Below, in pieces: positions 42,650-54,136 of a stretch of 64,000 nt of DNA. The notes under the pieces are model-generated. The model saw only the letters and a list, made by a program, of their open reading frames with translations, ran no database searches and had not been told where the DNA came from. The DNA comes from Stropharia rugosoannulata (taxonomy: Eukaryota > Basidiomycota > Agaricomycetes > Agaricales > Strophariaceae), in NCBI GenBank assembly GCA_028532985.1, contig JANCIK010000012.1:2046001-2110000 (forward strand), in the 5' to 3' direction. Position numbers and translations under genes: made by a program. The stretch's first letter is position 1. Every line of letters starts with the position of its first letter.

Positions 42650-43840
42650 CCGTTTAGCATCGTTATGTACCCCATGAAGAAGAATCTTTGAGGCCAGTCC
42701 AACAACAGTTCCATTCTTGTAACCCAGTTTGATGCGAAGCCCAGGTAATTCAAGGTAAAAGTTAGGTGGAATATCACCCACATTGAGCATTACATCAAAG
42801 GCGCTCCACTCGGCGCCGATATCTTGGTGGATCGGGGTAGTCCGATTGCTGATAATAGTAATTGCCATGAAAGGCGCACTCCAAAATTGCAGGACGTCAT
42901 CCAGTCTGGATGGATTAAAAAGCAGTTCAGGATGAGCTTCAAGATACTTTAAGCAACTGATTCCTTGACTATACTGTTGAGGATGAATGATGGATAGTAG
43001 GCCTCCAATTAATGCAGAGACTTCAGTTTGGCTCTTGAGCCAAAGGTGATTTTTTGGATTTTGCAAACTGGATGACATGTTAAGTTTGTTTGTCTTCTAT
43101 TTAATAATTTATAAGTCTAGCAATGGTGCTCATGACAAAAGATAATAACCTCATGGCCAACCTGATACCAGGCAGGGGCAAACGTCAAAGTTCCTGGCAG
43201 AATGCTAGTGCAGTCATTTTCATCAATAGGATTGGTTGCCGGCACGGGACCTGAGGTTGGATCCAATATGTTGTAGTATCTTGGTCCACTCCTCCAATTT
43301 TCCGATTTCTGTGCTATTTTGATGGATGACCCAAGAGTTGACACTATATCCCATATCATACTCTATAACATTTGTTAGTACTATATATTGCCTGATAAAT
43401 CCGTGATAACACATGCTTCGGTGATTATGTTCTCGCAATTATTCAGTTTTCCAAATTTAGAGGCAATATTGGTTTCTACTTCTTCATTTTGGCCATTCTG
43501 TTTGGGGGTCATACTTGAGACATAATCCTGAACGTTCCAAGACAAATGTTCTAGTTCAAATTGTAAGATTTATCTTCTTCAAAAATTATTACATCCTACT
43601 TTGATTGAGAAATGCCATTGCCACCTTGTCAACCATGTCGTCGCAATCACATTGAAGACAAGCATTGTAAGGCCAATGCGTATTGATTGCCTCGCCAGTG
43701 ATGATCGTGTGGAGACGCACCCTCATATATGCCGAGACATTTTCTGTCATGTTAAGTCCAAGTGACATAGTGTTTGGCATACTGCGGAGGTATGATAAGT
43801 AGAAGTTAACTGAGGGCCAAGTAGTGAAAATTTCAATCAT
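42650..43840 (-). pseudogene. Second TET/JBP dioxygenase copy, truncated
   Basis: Colinear with the gene at 38858-40144. The 5' part (CLQCDCDDMVDKVAMAF), the middle (MIWDIVSTLGSSIKIAQ) and the catalytic exon (PIHQDIGAE for His-x-Asp; ILLHGVHNDAKR for the distal His and Arg) are all there. It is broken in three ways: the first exon is disrupted near 43590, the segment corresponding to LLWYLP is missing after CVITDLSGN, and the C-terminus beyond the Arg is cut by the LTR at 42649. Protein divergence from copy 1 is substantial, so this is not a recent tandem copy. Confidence 0.8.
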
Positions 43841-44329
43841 GATAATCGGTCACATGCCACCGGGCCGGCGCAGCTGAGACCACCCGGCCTCCGATACTGT
43901 ATCGGGCATGTCCGAATATTGGCAATAATGATTCCCAGTTTAACCGCTGATTCATATTTTCAATCCCTGATCGTGACAGAAACTAGCTGGTTTTGTAGTA
44001 GTATATCCACATATAGCTATTTGTATTAGTAAAACAGGAATAATAATGCTTTTCTCGGTCAAGTAAGCTACTGGCAAGGATTGCTAGTCAGTAACGGGGC
44101 CCGCCTGATGGATAGGAATTAGAATATCTTGCTGGAATGTTAAAGTAAACATGCGACTACACTATACTCTACATATGCCAGGCAGGACAGCATATTCCCT
44201 GAGAACAATCGACATCAGGCAGCGGGCACCGACCGACAGACCGACAAGGTCCGTGTCGGTGACCGCCCGAGGCCCAAGTTGTGGCTGTGACCTGCCATTC
44301 CGGCGGAATGGGCCTATAGCCTATGGTAG

Positions 44330-44468
44330 TAATCTAGTTGCCGGAATGGTCCGGCAGGTATAGTAGATATCTATAAAAAGAATCAGCAGGAATGATGTTA
44401 TGTCATATGGTATATATATAGTCCCCGGTTACACTATAGTGTACGGTACCAGGGGACTGTTCTATGTG
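44330..44468. repeat. Right end of the KDZ unit (copy 2)
   Basis: Matches 40680-40808 with about one change in ten and stops at the same base; AGTCCCC...GGGGACT palindrome retained. Confidence 0.7.
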
Positions 44469-44640
44469 CTGTGCTAAGCTAACTTGCTTAGTAGTAAGCA
44501 AGAAACAAGTTAACAAGTAACTTACACAGTTCACTTGCTAACTTGGGATATTTTAACTTGCTCTGCCATAAGTCAGCACCAGCTAACTTATGTATGGTGC
44601 AAGTTAACGCTACAAGTTACTTATGCAACCACCGTCCTGA
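44469..44640. repeat. Cluster of AACTTGC / GCAAGTT motifs
   Basis: Many copies of aacttgc, aagttaac and cttgctaactt in both orientations within 170 bp. This looks like subterminal repeats of another transposon whose body I cannot delimit. The following 250 bp, up to 44890, show no gene. Confidence 0.55.
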
Positions 44641-44890
44641 CCGAGAAGGCTTGTATTTGGCTGGTATACTTCGGAAGCTATTCAAATACTATCGAGTACC
44701 AAAATGTAGTAGACAGAAAAACACTATACTACTTGTGTCAACTGTGACGTTACATATTATTTCGCTGTTTGAAACGGTGTTGTACAGCCTGTTAATAGTA
44801 GTAGTTGTTGAAGAAATGCTGGCCAGTCCCCCCGGTAGGATGGCATCTACATGTCTCACTGGCACATTTTTCTGTCGTGAAGTTGAAAGT

Positions 44891-45645
44891 TCAGCTATAA
44901 TTCATTGTATTAATGACCAAATTCATACCCATCTGTGCCTTAAAACATTGAATTTCTTCCTCTGAGGCCTTTTCTGTACACCTGTTTTTTTTTTGCTTCT
45001 TTTTACGGTTTGAAATATCTTTGGAGGTTAGTGTCTTGGGATGCATTGAAATCTGACTGTTGGCGGTTACAAATTTGAACGTTTTCCCTTCATTAATGAT
45101 CTTGTGTCGCACGTCAGGGAGTTTATGCGATATAGGAAGCACATCGTAAGTTTTTTTCCCGTTCGTGCCTTTATTTACACCAATCACAAGAGCGGGGTGG
45201 GGTGATGGTGTCTGAATATATAAGGACAGTAAGAGCGTATACAAGGAATTACAAAGTTATTCATTTACTGTTATTCCACCACCCGGTGGTGTATATTCCA
45301 CTGTTTTGTCCGTAACGACCTCATATTTCTCTGGGCTATGTGGGGGCTTCTGACATTGAGCCCTAGCCTGTAAATTTTGTGTATAATACTAAGCACATAC
45401 ACTAATGGTCACAGAAGTAGATACTTACCTTGTTAACCCGAAATTCTGGCTTAGGTGCAATGATAATCTCCTTTCCGAGAATGCGAATGGGCTGACGTGA
45501 AAATAGTAGTAGTAAACCAGTAGTTATACTATGAGCTATTTATTTACCTTTATCAAGTTGGGGAGAGTTCTCGAACCTCCTCTGTGTAGTTTAACCACCC
45601 TTCTGACTGTTATCTGTGCATTTTTACAAATAATAAGCACGTAGA
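44891..45645 (-). CDS. Small spliced hypothetical protein
   Basis: At least four exons: about 45645-45550 (RRVVKLHRGGSRTLPNLIK), 45494-45432 (PIRILGKEIIIAPKPEFRVNK), 45369-45272 (CQKPPHSPEKYEVVTD ... YTPPGGGIT) and 45212-44891 (TPSPHPALVIGVNKG ... SQISMHPKTLTSKD). Introns start GTAAAT or GTAAGT and end CAG, and the joins stay in frame. The protein is rich in beta-type and Pro residues; the tail (RKKKQKKNRCTEKASEEE) is a charged helix. I do not know the family or function. The true 5' end was not found. It lies between transposon remnants, so it may be cargo of a mobile element. Confidence 0.5.
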
Positions 45646-45937
45646 ATGGCTGTTACAAAAGTAGATTATTTACTGTTGGAATTCCGAGAGTCAAGGACAA
45701 ATAACGACACGAGGATTGCCGCCGCCACGCGGAGTTCTTTCTGTGTCATATGTATATTTTTAGCACTCTCGTTACCTATGCAATTGCTAGCTTCGATTAC
45801 TAGCTATTTAACTACACGTTCATACGTACTTAAAAACCTTTTACTCTTCATGTTTCTTACTACTTGTGAATGCTCTTCTCGAGCTCTTATTCTTCTCATT
45901 TTCAGTATATAATGTTGTGCATAAATCTGCTGCACCT

Positions 45938-46099
45938 CAGTCGTTTGCACCCTCTTCGAGGCAACGAGCTGAGGTGAGCACAAGTTCTTTTACTCATATT
46001 TATGTACTCGTATTTACATGACTTTGTAGGCTATTCTTACAGGTAAATACACAGTCGTTTGCACCCTCTTCGAGGCAACGAGCTGAGGCTATTCTTACA
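45938..46099 (+). repeat. Copia 5' LTR end with tandem unspliced and spliced R-U5
   Basis: A TATA box (tatataat) near 45906 precedes a 37-bp block starting cagtcgtttgcaccc at 45938, repeated at 46052. After the first copy comes a 56-bp GT-AG segment (45974-46029) and then gctattcttaca; after the second copy gctattcttaca follows directly. The second is exactly the spliced form of the first. The LTR ends with ACA at 46099, directly before the primer-binding site. Confidence 0.72.
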
Positions 46100-46112
46100 G
46101 GTTATGAGCCCT
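46100..46112 (+). other. Copia primer-binding site (initiator tRNA-Met half)
   Basis: GGTTATGAGCCCT is complementary to the anticodon stem-loop of initiator tRNA-Met (GGGCTCATAACC), the half-tRNA primer known from Drosophila copia and yeast Ty5. Confidence 0.75.
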
Positions 46113-46157
46113 GGTTGTTACCACTGCCTCTGATTGTTTTTTGCGACTCACCGAAAA

Positions 46158-49100
46158 ATGTCTACAATCACTGCTACTTCTCTCACGGATACTCTTCCTT
46201 CTTCGGTTCCGAAACTCGACGCGAGCAGTGTCAACTGGGCTATTTTTGCCGTTCGGTTCCAGGATGCTGTCGAGGCAAAGGGGTTCTGGGGGCACTTCGA
46301 CGGGACGTCTTCACGTCCAACTGAGGCGCCCGCTGTTGCACCGCGCGTGGCTACTGCGACTACCACGGCGCCGGGTGCTGCTGCTGCTGCTGAACCCGAG
46401 GCCAAGCCTGACGACAATACTGCTGCTTTAATCCGTCAGTGGGAGAAAGATGAAAAATCGGCCAAATCATTGCTTACCCAAAAGATTCCCGACTCTACGT
46501 TGATGCGTGTTCACATGAAGCCAACTGTAAAGGACCGTTGGGATGCGATTGTGGCCGAATACACAGAGAAAGGTGCTTACGCACAGACTGATCTTCGTAC
46601 CAAGTTCTTGGAGTCCAAGTGCCACGAGAAGGGCAATGTTCGAGAGTTCCTGGATGCCTTACGGGTCAAGCGCGAGGAGCTGGTGACCGTTGGCGTGGAC
46701 ATCGATGAGAAGGACTACAGATCCGTGATCATATCCTCCTTACCTTATTATCTCTCCAACTTCGCATCATCACAGCTTGCCGCGGCCCGGATGTTTGCTC
46801 AGACCAAGACCATTGCCCCCGATTCACTCATTTCACTCATTTCCGAGGAGTACGAGCGCCAGAAAACCCAGCGCAACAGGCGCTATGGTGGCTCGAAGTC
46901 AAAGGACAGTGACAAGGACGAGGCACTCGCTGTAGGTCACACGTCAAAGGGCGGCAAGGGCAAGGCGAAACTACCCCGTGGTGTATGCTGGAACTGCGGC
47001 GAGAAAGGTCACTACAAGGACAAGTGCCCCAAGCCCGCAAAAGATGACAAGGGCAAAGGGAGTTCCGCCAAGAAGACCACAGAAGCTGCAAATGCTGTAG
47101 CAGCTGGCGATTCCGATGCAGACAGCGATTGTGTGCTGGCTGCGGATAGCGATGTCGAGGATTCCGACTCTGACTCTTGCTCTGTGGATCTTGCTTCTAT
47201 TTCTGGCTCTGACTCTGATTCTGAGGCTGACGACTCCGATTGCGAGAGCAGTGTGGCTAATGCTAGCGACTGGTTCTCTGATGATGAGGATGGTGAGGTG
47301 GACGATGTTGAGCACTGCTCCGACGGCAGCTGGGACAGAATTTCTGATGGGGAAGACATGCAGTCAGCCAGTGATTCCGAGGACTCACTCTCCGAGGTTT
47401 TGGCTACTCACCCCACTTCGGAAACCCCAGACGCTGCCCGCATAAACCTCATGGACTCTGGAACATCCCGACACATCTCCCCGTACCGTGATGACTTCGA
47501 AAACTTCCACGAAATCCCTCCGAAAGCCTTGCGCGCTGCAAACAAGGGCAACTTCAGTGCTACGGGCGTGGGAAGCATCACGATAGACATACCAAATGGG
47601 GTCGACATCACCAAACTCCGTCTTGATGAGGTCTTGTATTCTCCGGAGGCGGGCTACACTCTTGTGTCAGTTGGGAAGCTTGATGAGCTTGGGTTTATGC
47701 TCACATTCGGAAACGGGAAGTGCACCATCACTGGGCCAGACGGCGAGCACATGGGACAGCTTCCGAAATCTTCAAAGGGCCTGTATCGCTTCACGATGGA
47801 AGGCGACATTGTAAATGCGGTGGATACTATCACGTTGGATCAGTTTCACCGACGAATGGGCCATATCTCACCTGTGGTTGTGCAACGGCTTGTTGCCAAC
47901 AAGTTTGTGACTGGAGTTCGTCTTGAGGACACCCCAGCCGGCGAGCCTTTCTTCTGCGAGTCCTGTGTGTACGCGAAGGCTACGAGAAAGCCTGTCTCTC
48001 GTGAGCGCGAGGGGGAGCGTGCGGCCGAATTTGGCGGCGAGATACACTCTGATCTCTGGGGACCAGCACCTATACGCACGAAGGGCGGAAAGCGTTATTA
48101 CATCACCTACATGGATGACAAAACTCGACTCACCAACATTGACTTCTTGAAGAAGAAATCGGAGACCTTCAACTCATACAAGGAGTACGAGGCCTGGGTG
48201 GACACACAGCATGGCGTGAAGATCAAGATATTGCACTCTGATCGGGGCGGCGAGTACGAGGGGAAGGAATTCACACTTCATCTCAAGAAACGCGGCACGC
48301 ATGCGAAGCGCACTGTTCACGACACCCCACAGCATAACGGCGTTGCGGAGCGGCGAAACCGAGTCATCATGGAGCGCGTGCGCGCATTGTTGCATGCCAG
48401 CGGCCTTCCGAAATCTCTCTGGGCCGAGGCGGCGCGGCACGTAGTGTGGTTACTCAATCGCACTTCAACCAAGGCTGTTGACGGCAAGACGCCATACGAA
48501 GCTGCTTACGGAAAGAAGCCCGACCTCAGCAAGGTTCGGGAATGGGGCGAGAAGGTCTGGGTACGGGTTGAGGGCGGTACAAAGCTGGGAGGACGGGTAC
48601 GGCAGGGCAGGTGGATGGGCATTGATGAGAACTCGAAGGGCGTGAGGGTATACTGGCCGGAAAAGGGTACTGTCTCCGTGGAACGGAACGTCTACTACAA
48701 CAAGACGGGAGCACTGTCAGCCCCTCATCTCGAGGGGGAGCCACATCAGCCGCCGATAATGCTCGAGATGGATGCTGACAAACATACCTCGAATCCAACA
48801 GCACCAGCTGCTTCCAGAGCATCCACGGCACCCCCAGAACACTCGACAAAGCTTGAGGAGCCCACGGAGGACCCGAAGCGATCCAAACGCATTCGCAAAC
48901 CGTCGCAGCGCGTACAGGATGTGCTTGAAGGGCGTGGTACCATGGGACAAGGGGCCGGGAAGCTAGTCGCAACGGGCATTCAATTACCATCTACGCCAGA
49001 GCAGGTCTCGAGTGTGAGCGCTGACTCCAACGCTGCAGACTCCGTGCCCATGACCGAGCTAGCTGAAGTCTCGATGGCCGTGGATTTTGTGGAGGAATAT

Positions 49101-49922
49101 GCTATGGCAGCCGAGATCAGCGAGGTCGAGGCGCTCGAGCCTACGTCACTTACCGATGCACAGGCGCGGCCGGATTGGCCACTGTGGGAGGCGGCTATTC
49201 AGGAGGAACTGTCAGCACTACGAACTGCAGGAACATGGGAGCTAGTCAACGCACCCAAGAATGCCAACATTGTAGGCTCGAAGTGGGTTTTTCGGGCCAA
49301 GAAGGATGCGGCAGGGAATGTCGTGAGGTACAAGGCGCGTCTGGTTGCGCAGGGGTTCTTGCAGGTTCCAGGGGTCGATTATTTCGATACATTTGCGCCC
49401 GTGGCGCGTCTATCTTCTATCCGGACTGTCCTTGCAATTGCAGCTGCAGAGGACCACGAGATTCATCAAATCGACATTAAAGGGGCTTATTTAAATGGGG
49501 TACTCACCTCAGACGAAATCATATACATGCAGCAGCCCCCCGGTTACCCATCCCCTTTGTCTTCTGGCATGGTTTGCAGGCTGAAGAAAACCTTATATGG
49601 CTTGAAGCAATCTGGGAGGAGATGGTATCAGAGGCTGGTCGAGATCATGGTGAAGGAGCTAGGATTTACTAGGTGTGAGGTGGACCAGGCTGTGTTCTTC
49701 AGGAGACGTGGCGACGGAGACTTCATGGTGGTACTGGTGCATGTTGATGACTGTACCATTGTGGGATCAACAAACGATCTCATCACTGATTTCAAACTCA
49801 GCATCACACGGCACGTGGACATCACGGACTTGGGCGAAATTCACTGGATTTTGGGCATCGAGGTGCCACCAGCCATTGGCAGAGTGATATATCACCAGCC
49901 TGTGACTACAAGCAAACTGTGA
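46158..49922 (+). pseudogene. Ty1/copia polyprotein, 3'-truncated
   Basis: One open frame from MSTITATSL (ATG 46158) encodes Gag with zinc knuckle CWNCGEKGHYKDKCP, an acidic Ser/Asp-rich linker, the protease (LMDSGTSRHIS), the GAG-pre-integrase module (FHRRMGHIS ... CESCVYAKA), the integrase (D in HSDLWGP, D in HSDRGGEY, E of the GVAERRNR block) and the reverse transcriptase (WVFRAKKD, DIKGAYLNG, YGLKQSGRRWY and VHVDDCTIV with the catalytic Asp pair). The order integrase before reverse transcriptase defines copia. After LGIEVPP the similarity stops: the rest of the reverse transcriptase, RNase H and the 3' LTR are replaced from about 49885 by a repeat array of the neighbouring KDZ element. 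So the element cannot move on its own although its frame is intact. Confidence 0.92.
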
Positions 49923-50219
49923 TATATTAATGCCTCACACTATAGGCTTATTTTGATATATCACATCAGAGGCTTATATCCTTATAGCTTATAGTGATAT
50001 ATCAACCAGAGGCCTGTTGTGATATATTACACCACAGGCTTATATTTTCAGAGGCTCAGACTTACTTTGATATATTACACTACAGGCTTGCATTGATATA
50101 TCACACTAGAGGCAGCCTATGTCCATATCTCTTAGTGATATATTAACCAGAGACTTATTGTGATATATCACACTAGAGGCCTATGTCCTCATAGTTCTTG
50201 AAAATATTGTGATATATCA
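49885..50219. repeat. Array of ten TGATATAT(C/T)A palindromes
   Basis: Copies start at 49885, 49920, 49954, 49995, 50020, 50068, 50094, 50136, 50161 and 50210. TGATATATCA is a perfect palindrome. Each is usually followed by caccacaggcttat or similar. The array begins exactly where copia similarity ends and stops just before the 3' end of the KDZ gene, so it is likely the subterminal repeat region and transposase-binding region of that element. Confidence 0.82.
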
Positions 50220-50280
50220 TGCCACAGGCTTATATTCCTAAATCACAGGGTAATTGCAATATTTCACATTACAGTTGGAT

Positions 50281-53200
50281 CTATTCTATACTTAATCCAA
50301 TGTTACATGTATCCATAAACTGTGGCACATCATTCCATAGTCTAGTAAATTTTTCATGGAGACGGATTCGAAATGATGCCTGCTCCAATGCATATGCTGC
50401 AATACCTTCAGATAATTGAGGGCTTTCATATTTAGCCTTATGGTATGATTTGTTCATCCAATCTTGGGCCTCATATTCCAGAAACTGGAGTACACGGCGC
50501 ATTTCTTCCATAAGCAGTTGGCATTCTTCATGAAAACGGAGACTTCGGGCACGGCTCTTGCACCATTCAATCCGTAATGCTAGGAAAGAATAAGTCAAGA
50601 GCACTTGAAAAATAAATGAACACACTTACCTTCATCAGAATCTTGATCTTGTCCATCTTCAGGTGTTGCTGAAACCGTCCAAATCCAAGAATGTGTGCGC
50701 CTTCCTTCAGTATCTCCCATTAAACCTTCTGATAACCCTCGAATATCCCCTTCATTTAGTGGGCGTAAAATAGCTGCCCAATTCTTGCCTTCACCTGCCT
50801 TAGAAAGTGAGTCCATGGCTTTCCAGCATATCCGATACCGCTTTGCTGCTCTAGCTATCTTGTTTTGCACTTGAGAGATTGTATGTGCTGCTCTAGTGTT
50901 CTCGTAGACTCCACGGCTAAATCGGTCCTTTTCCTTCAATAAATGTGCGCGGATTCTGAGTTGATGACGCATTTCGTGAAGAGAATCGAAGGCTTGTCCT
51001 TCTCGCAGCTTGAATTCAAACTCGCGGATCAATGGTGATGATACACTGGCAGAAAAAGATGATGGAAGCAGTAAAGGAATACTGAACACCTTTATAGCTG
51101 CTGTTCCTTCCGTGTCCGCCTTCATTGCAGCTGTGCGTTGTGCTCGTGCTTCTGGCATAAAAAGCACTTGGAGCTCCATCCAGGAAGTAATCCGACGGCG
51201 CAGACGGTTTGACCGTTCATTCATTGCAGCAAGTTGTTTATCAGTGGGATGAAGACTTAGCTTGCCCATATCATCTTCTAGACGGCACCTATCAAGCCTA
51301 GTTAATCAAATGTACCAAACATAATTATGGTTTTTTTTACTTACTGCTCTTCTTCCAAAGTCAGTCCAATATAGATCATTTCAGAAGGATGTGCACTTCC
51401 AGTCCACTTGGGCATTCCCGTCTTTTTCAGAGCTAGTATATCTTCTTCCTCGGCTTCTGCCGCCAGCTGGGCACGGACAGACTGTTCCGTTACACCTTAT
51501 TAATCTTTAGCCCAATATAAAGGGACAATTGTTATAAACTTACTACGACGGGTACTCTTATATGGATTTGGACATGTTATATCGCTCTCCCATGTTTCAA
51601 CATCAGTACGCCATTTCTTGATAATCTCAGTAGATAGAGTCGACTCAAAATCTTGATGAATAAGTGCTTGTTGATTACGCATAGGTGCAGCGTCTTGGAT
51701 TTTGCGCAGAAGTGATTCACCTAAGTGCTCAAGGTAAGATATCCAGTTTACAGTATTAAGTAAGGCAGTAACCGCACCAAGTTTGATAATTTTCTTATAA
51801 TTCTGATCATTAAAATGGTCGTCAATAGTATCACGTCGGTTTCCTGGTCCCATCTCCTTTGTGCTTTGAGCAATAGGATTAATATTCGCCCATCCATGTT
51901 CTGGAGCCTCGCCATCTGTCCGCCCCACCCCTTTTGCCAAGTTGAAGGAAAAATTTATGTTGCAGTCTTCGACGTGTGCAGGCAAATGAAACTTTGGAAC
52001 CAGATATGTTACTTCTTTGATTGTTTCTGGTAAACGTTTCTCAACTGGAAAGATTGTTATTCGTTCTGTAAGATTTTTGTACCATTGACATGCAACATCG
52101 TAAGATACAAAAAGTTTGGATATCTTGGTATGCCGTAGACTGGCTAGAAACATGTAGTCGGTGTTCAAGTATCTATGACAGCAGTTTAGCCCAGAAAAGT
52201 ATACAGGTACATCACTACGTACCTTTCACCCTTCTGCAGATCACCTACGCCGTTTGGCCGCTTCATATCATGTCGGGCGCAGTCTACTGTTACTGCCCCT
52301 GTTGCGGCCAAGCCCTTGGTATCTTCTCCTTCCGGTTTGTTCACAGCGTTGTGATCAACACATGTGCTCCGCTAGATGAAGTAATTAATTACTATTTGTA
52401 TATATAAGATGAGATTTGATCATGCGTACTTCTTGTTTTATGTTCCAATGCTTTGCGAGGTGCTCTTTATAAGCCGATTCTTCGACAAAGAACCCCCAAC
52501 CCTGACTAAGACTTGGTTGTGCTGACTCCGAAGAAACCTTCTTTCGTTTTAGCCGGAAATTGGCGTCAATTCCTATAAACAAAGCATAGAGATATCTATA
52601 GCATATTAAATTAGACAAATACTGCTAACAAAGGGAAGTAAACATACGCTTGTTCCGGTGAAGCATTCTCCCAGCCCTCTGGCAAATTAATTCCTGGATG
52701 CGGGCACGCTGGACACAGTAATGCCAATTCACCCAATTTTGTGGTAGCAATTCCATCCGAAACGTGGCCACGCCCTCCTCGTTTGAGCTGTTTGATGTTA
52801 CGCCACTGAGTAATCATACGCATGAACTCAGACGAGCGGTCCTGCAAGACATTTAGACCATCATACCAACGGGCTAGCAATACACTTACTCGTACAGTCC
52901 CTAATCCTGTATTATCGGTATAACGAGACAGTGCTTTGTAGTAATCGTAGGCATTACATTTTGCTTCAAAGGATAAGATTTGAAAATGTTTGAGGACTTG
53001 AAACGTTGCAGCAGTTTTGGGGTTCATAATCGTGGCAGGATACAGCAAGAAGCGCAAAAGCTGAACTTCCCTAGATGGAGCACACTCACAACCACAGAAG
53101 TCTAAACCTATCTCGTGAATGCCTGAGGTATCAATAATAACGAAGTCATCATTTGAGCACGTCTTCGGATTACTGCATAGTACACCAGGACGGTGTTCTA

Positions 53201-53941
53201 GTTGAATTCGCAAGCCCAGAGCCTTCAGCGTGGTACGAGCAAAGAATTGGCCATTCCATTGCTTTTAATAATCAGTACCAGAAGCCTTGTCATAGGGAGA
53301 GTATACGCACCTTTACACCGTGAAATGGAAGCCCTACGTGCTCAAGAACTATACACTTCTGACAGTACAAGGCCCCTCCCAAACAATCTTCGCATCGAAA
53401 TTCTGGCGACATTTCCTTGCAATTTGCACAGCGGGCATCGAGGTATGGCCCCCGGCCTTCCAAACGGATAAGTTCTAAAAGAGCAGACTCCCTGCCATAT
53501 TTAATCCATTCCTGCATTGGATTGTCCTGTTAAAGTACTGTAAGTAAACCGTGCATGCAGAGGTGTAAAACATACAGAAGAAGTCCTGTTTCTTGGGGGC
53601 TGAGAAACAGGATACTGCTCATCCCATGCTGCACTGGCTTCTGGATCCATCAACCCAAAGTCCGGAATATCCAAAACATTCTCGACGTTGAAGTTTGAAG
53701 ATGTGTTATTTCCACTAGGTGCCCGTTTTGTTTTATCCTGCGAGCGTTGAGACTTTTGTGGGCTGGTTAAAGAGATCAGGTCTTCTACTCTGGTCTGAAC
53801 GCCTTCTTCACTGCAAGCAACTAGCGTATTTTGATGTACCGTAGGATTGCGATGTTCATTGGATCTATCCTTGTTTTCTCCAGTGTCTTCATAGTATTCC
53901 ACGTCAATATGCTTATCACGCTTCGAGCGTTTGCGTTTCAT
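50281..53941 (-). CDS. KDZ transposase (second element) with CxC2 domain
   Basis: Starts MKRKRSKRDKH at 53941; the first intron (GTATGT...AACAG, about 53577-53527) leads to the CxC2 cluster (ARCANCKEMSPEFRCEDCLGG, then LYCQKCIVLEH). Further exons give QWNGQFFARTTLKALGLRIQLEH, CPACPHPGIN, D1 in IDANFRLKRKK, D2 in VSYDVACQW, and E in TDGEAPEHGWANIN, together with HVEDCNINFSFN and the GNRRDTIDDHFND block. All typical KDZ motifs are present and no frame break was noticed, although not every splice was solved. The C-terminal exon ends at 50281. It differs clearly from the transposase at 31332-35283, so two separate KDZ lineages occur in this window. Confidence 0.88.
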
Positions 53942-54136
53942 GGGGATGACAAGCACTGCTGGTAAAGGGACAAAGTAGGCAGTAACCAGGCGGGTTAGAT
54001 TAGAGTGTAATTAAGAATACAAATATTTGTGGGCCAGCCTCGCGTCGAATTTCACACGTGTTCAAGGGGTAGAAAAACTGACATTAATTACAAGATCTCA
54101 CGGAATATCTAAGGTACAATTCAAGCCTATCTAATA

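Larger units (their letters stand above)
49885..53960 (-). mobile_element. Second KDZ transposon (right end undefined)
   Basis: Defined on the left by the palindrome array that cuts the copia element and on the right only by the start of the transposase gene. No matching array is visible between 53960 and 54136, where about 180 bp separate it from the next gene, so the right end is lost or unlike the left. Confidence 0.6.

Noticed and set aside
49885..50219. CRISPR-like reading of the regularly repeated array
   Set aside because: Eukaryotic context, spacers irregular (24-50 bp), repeat unit only 10 bp and palindromic; fits transposon subterminal repeats.
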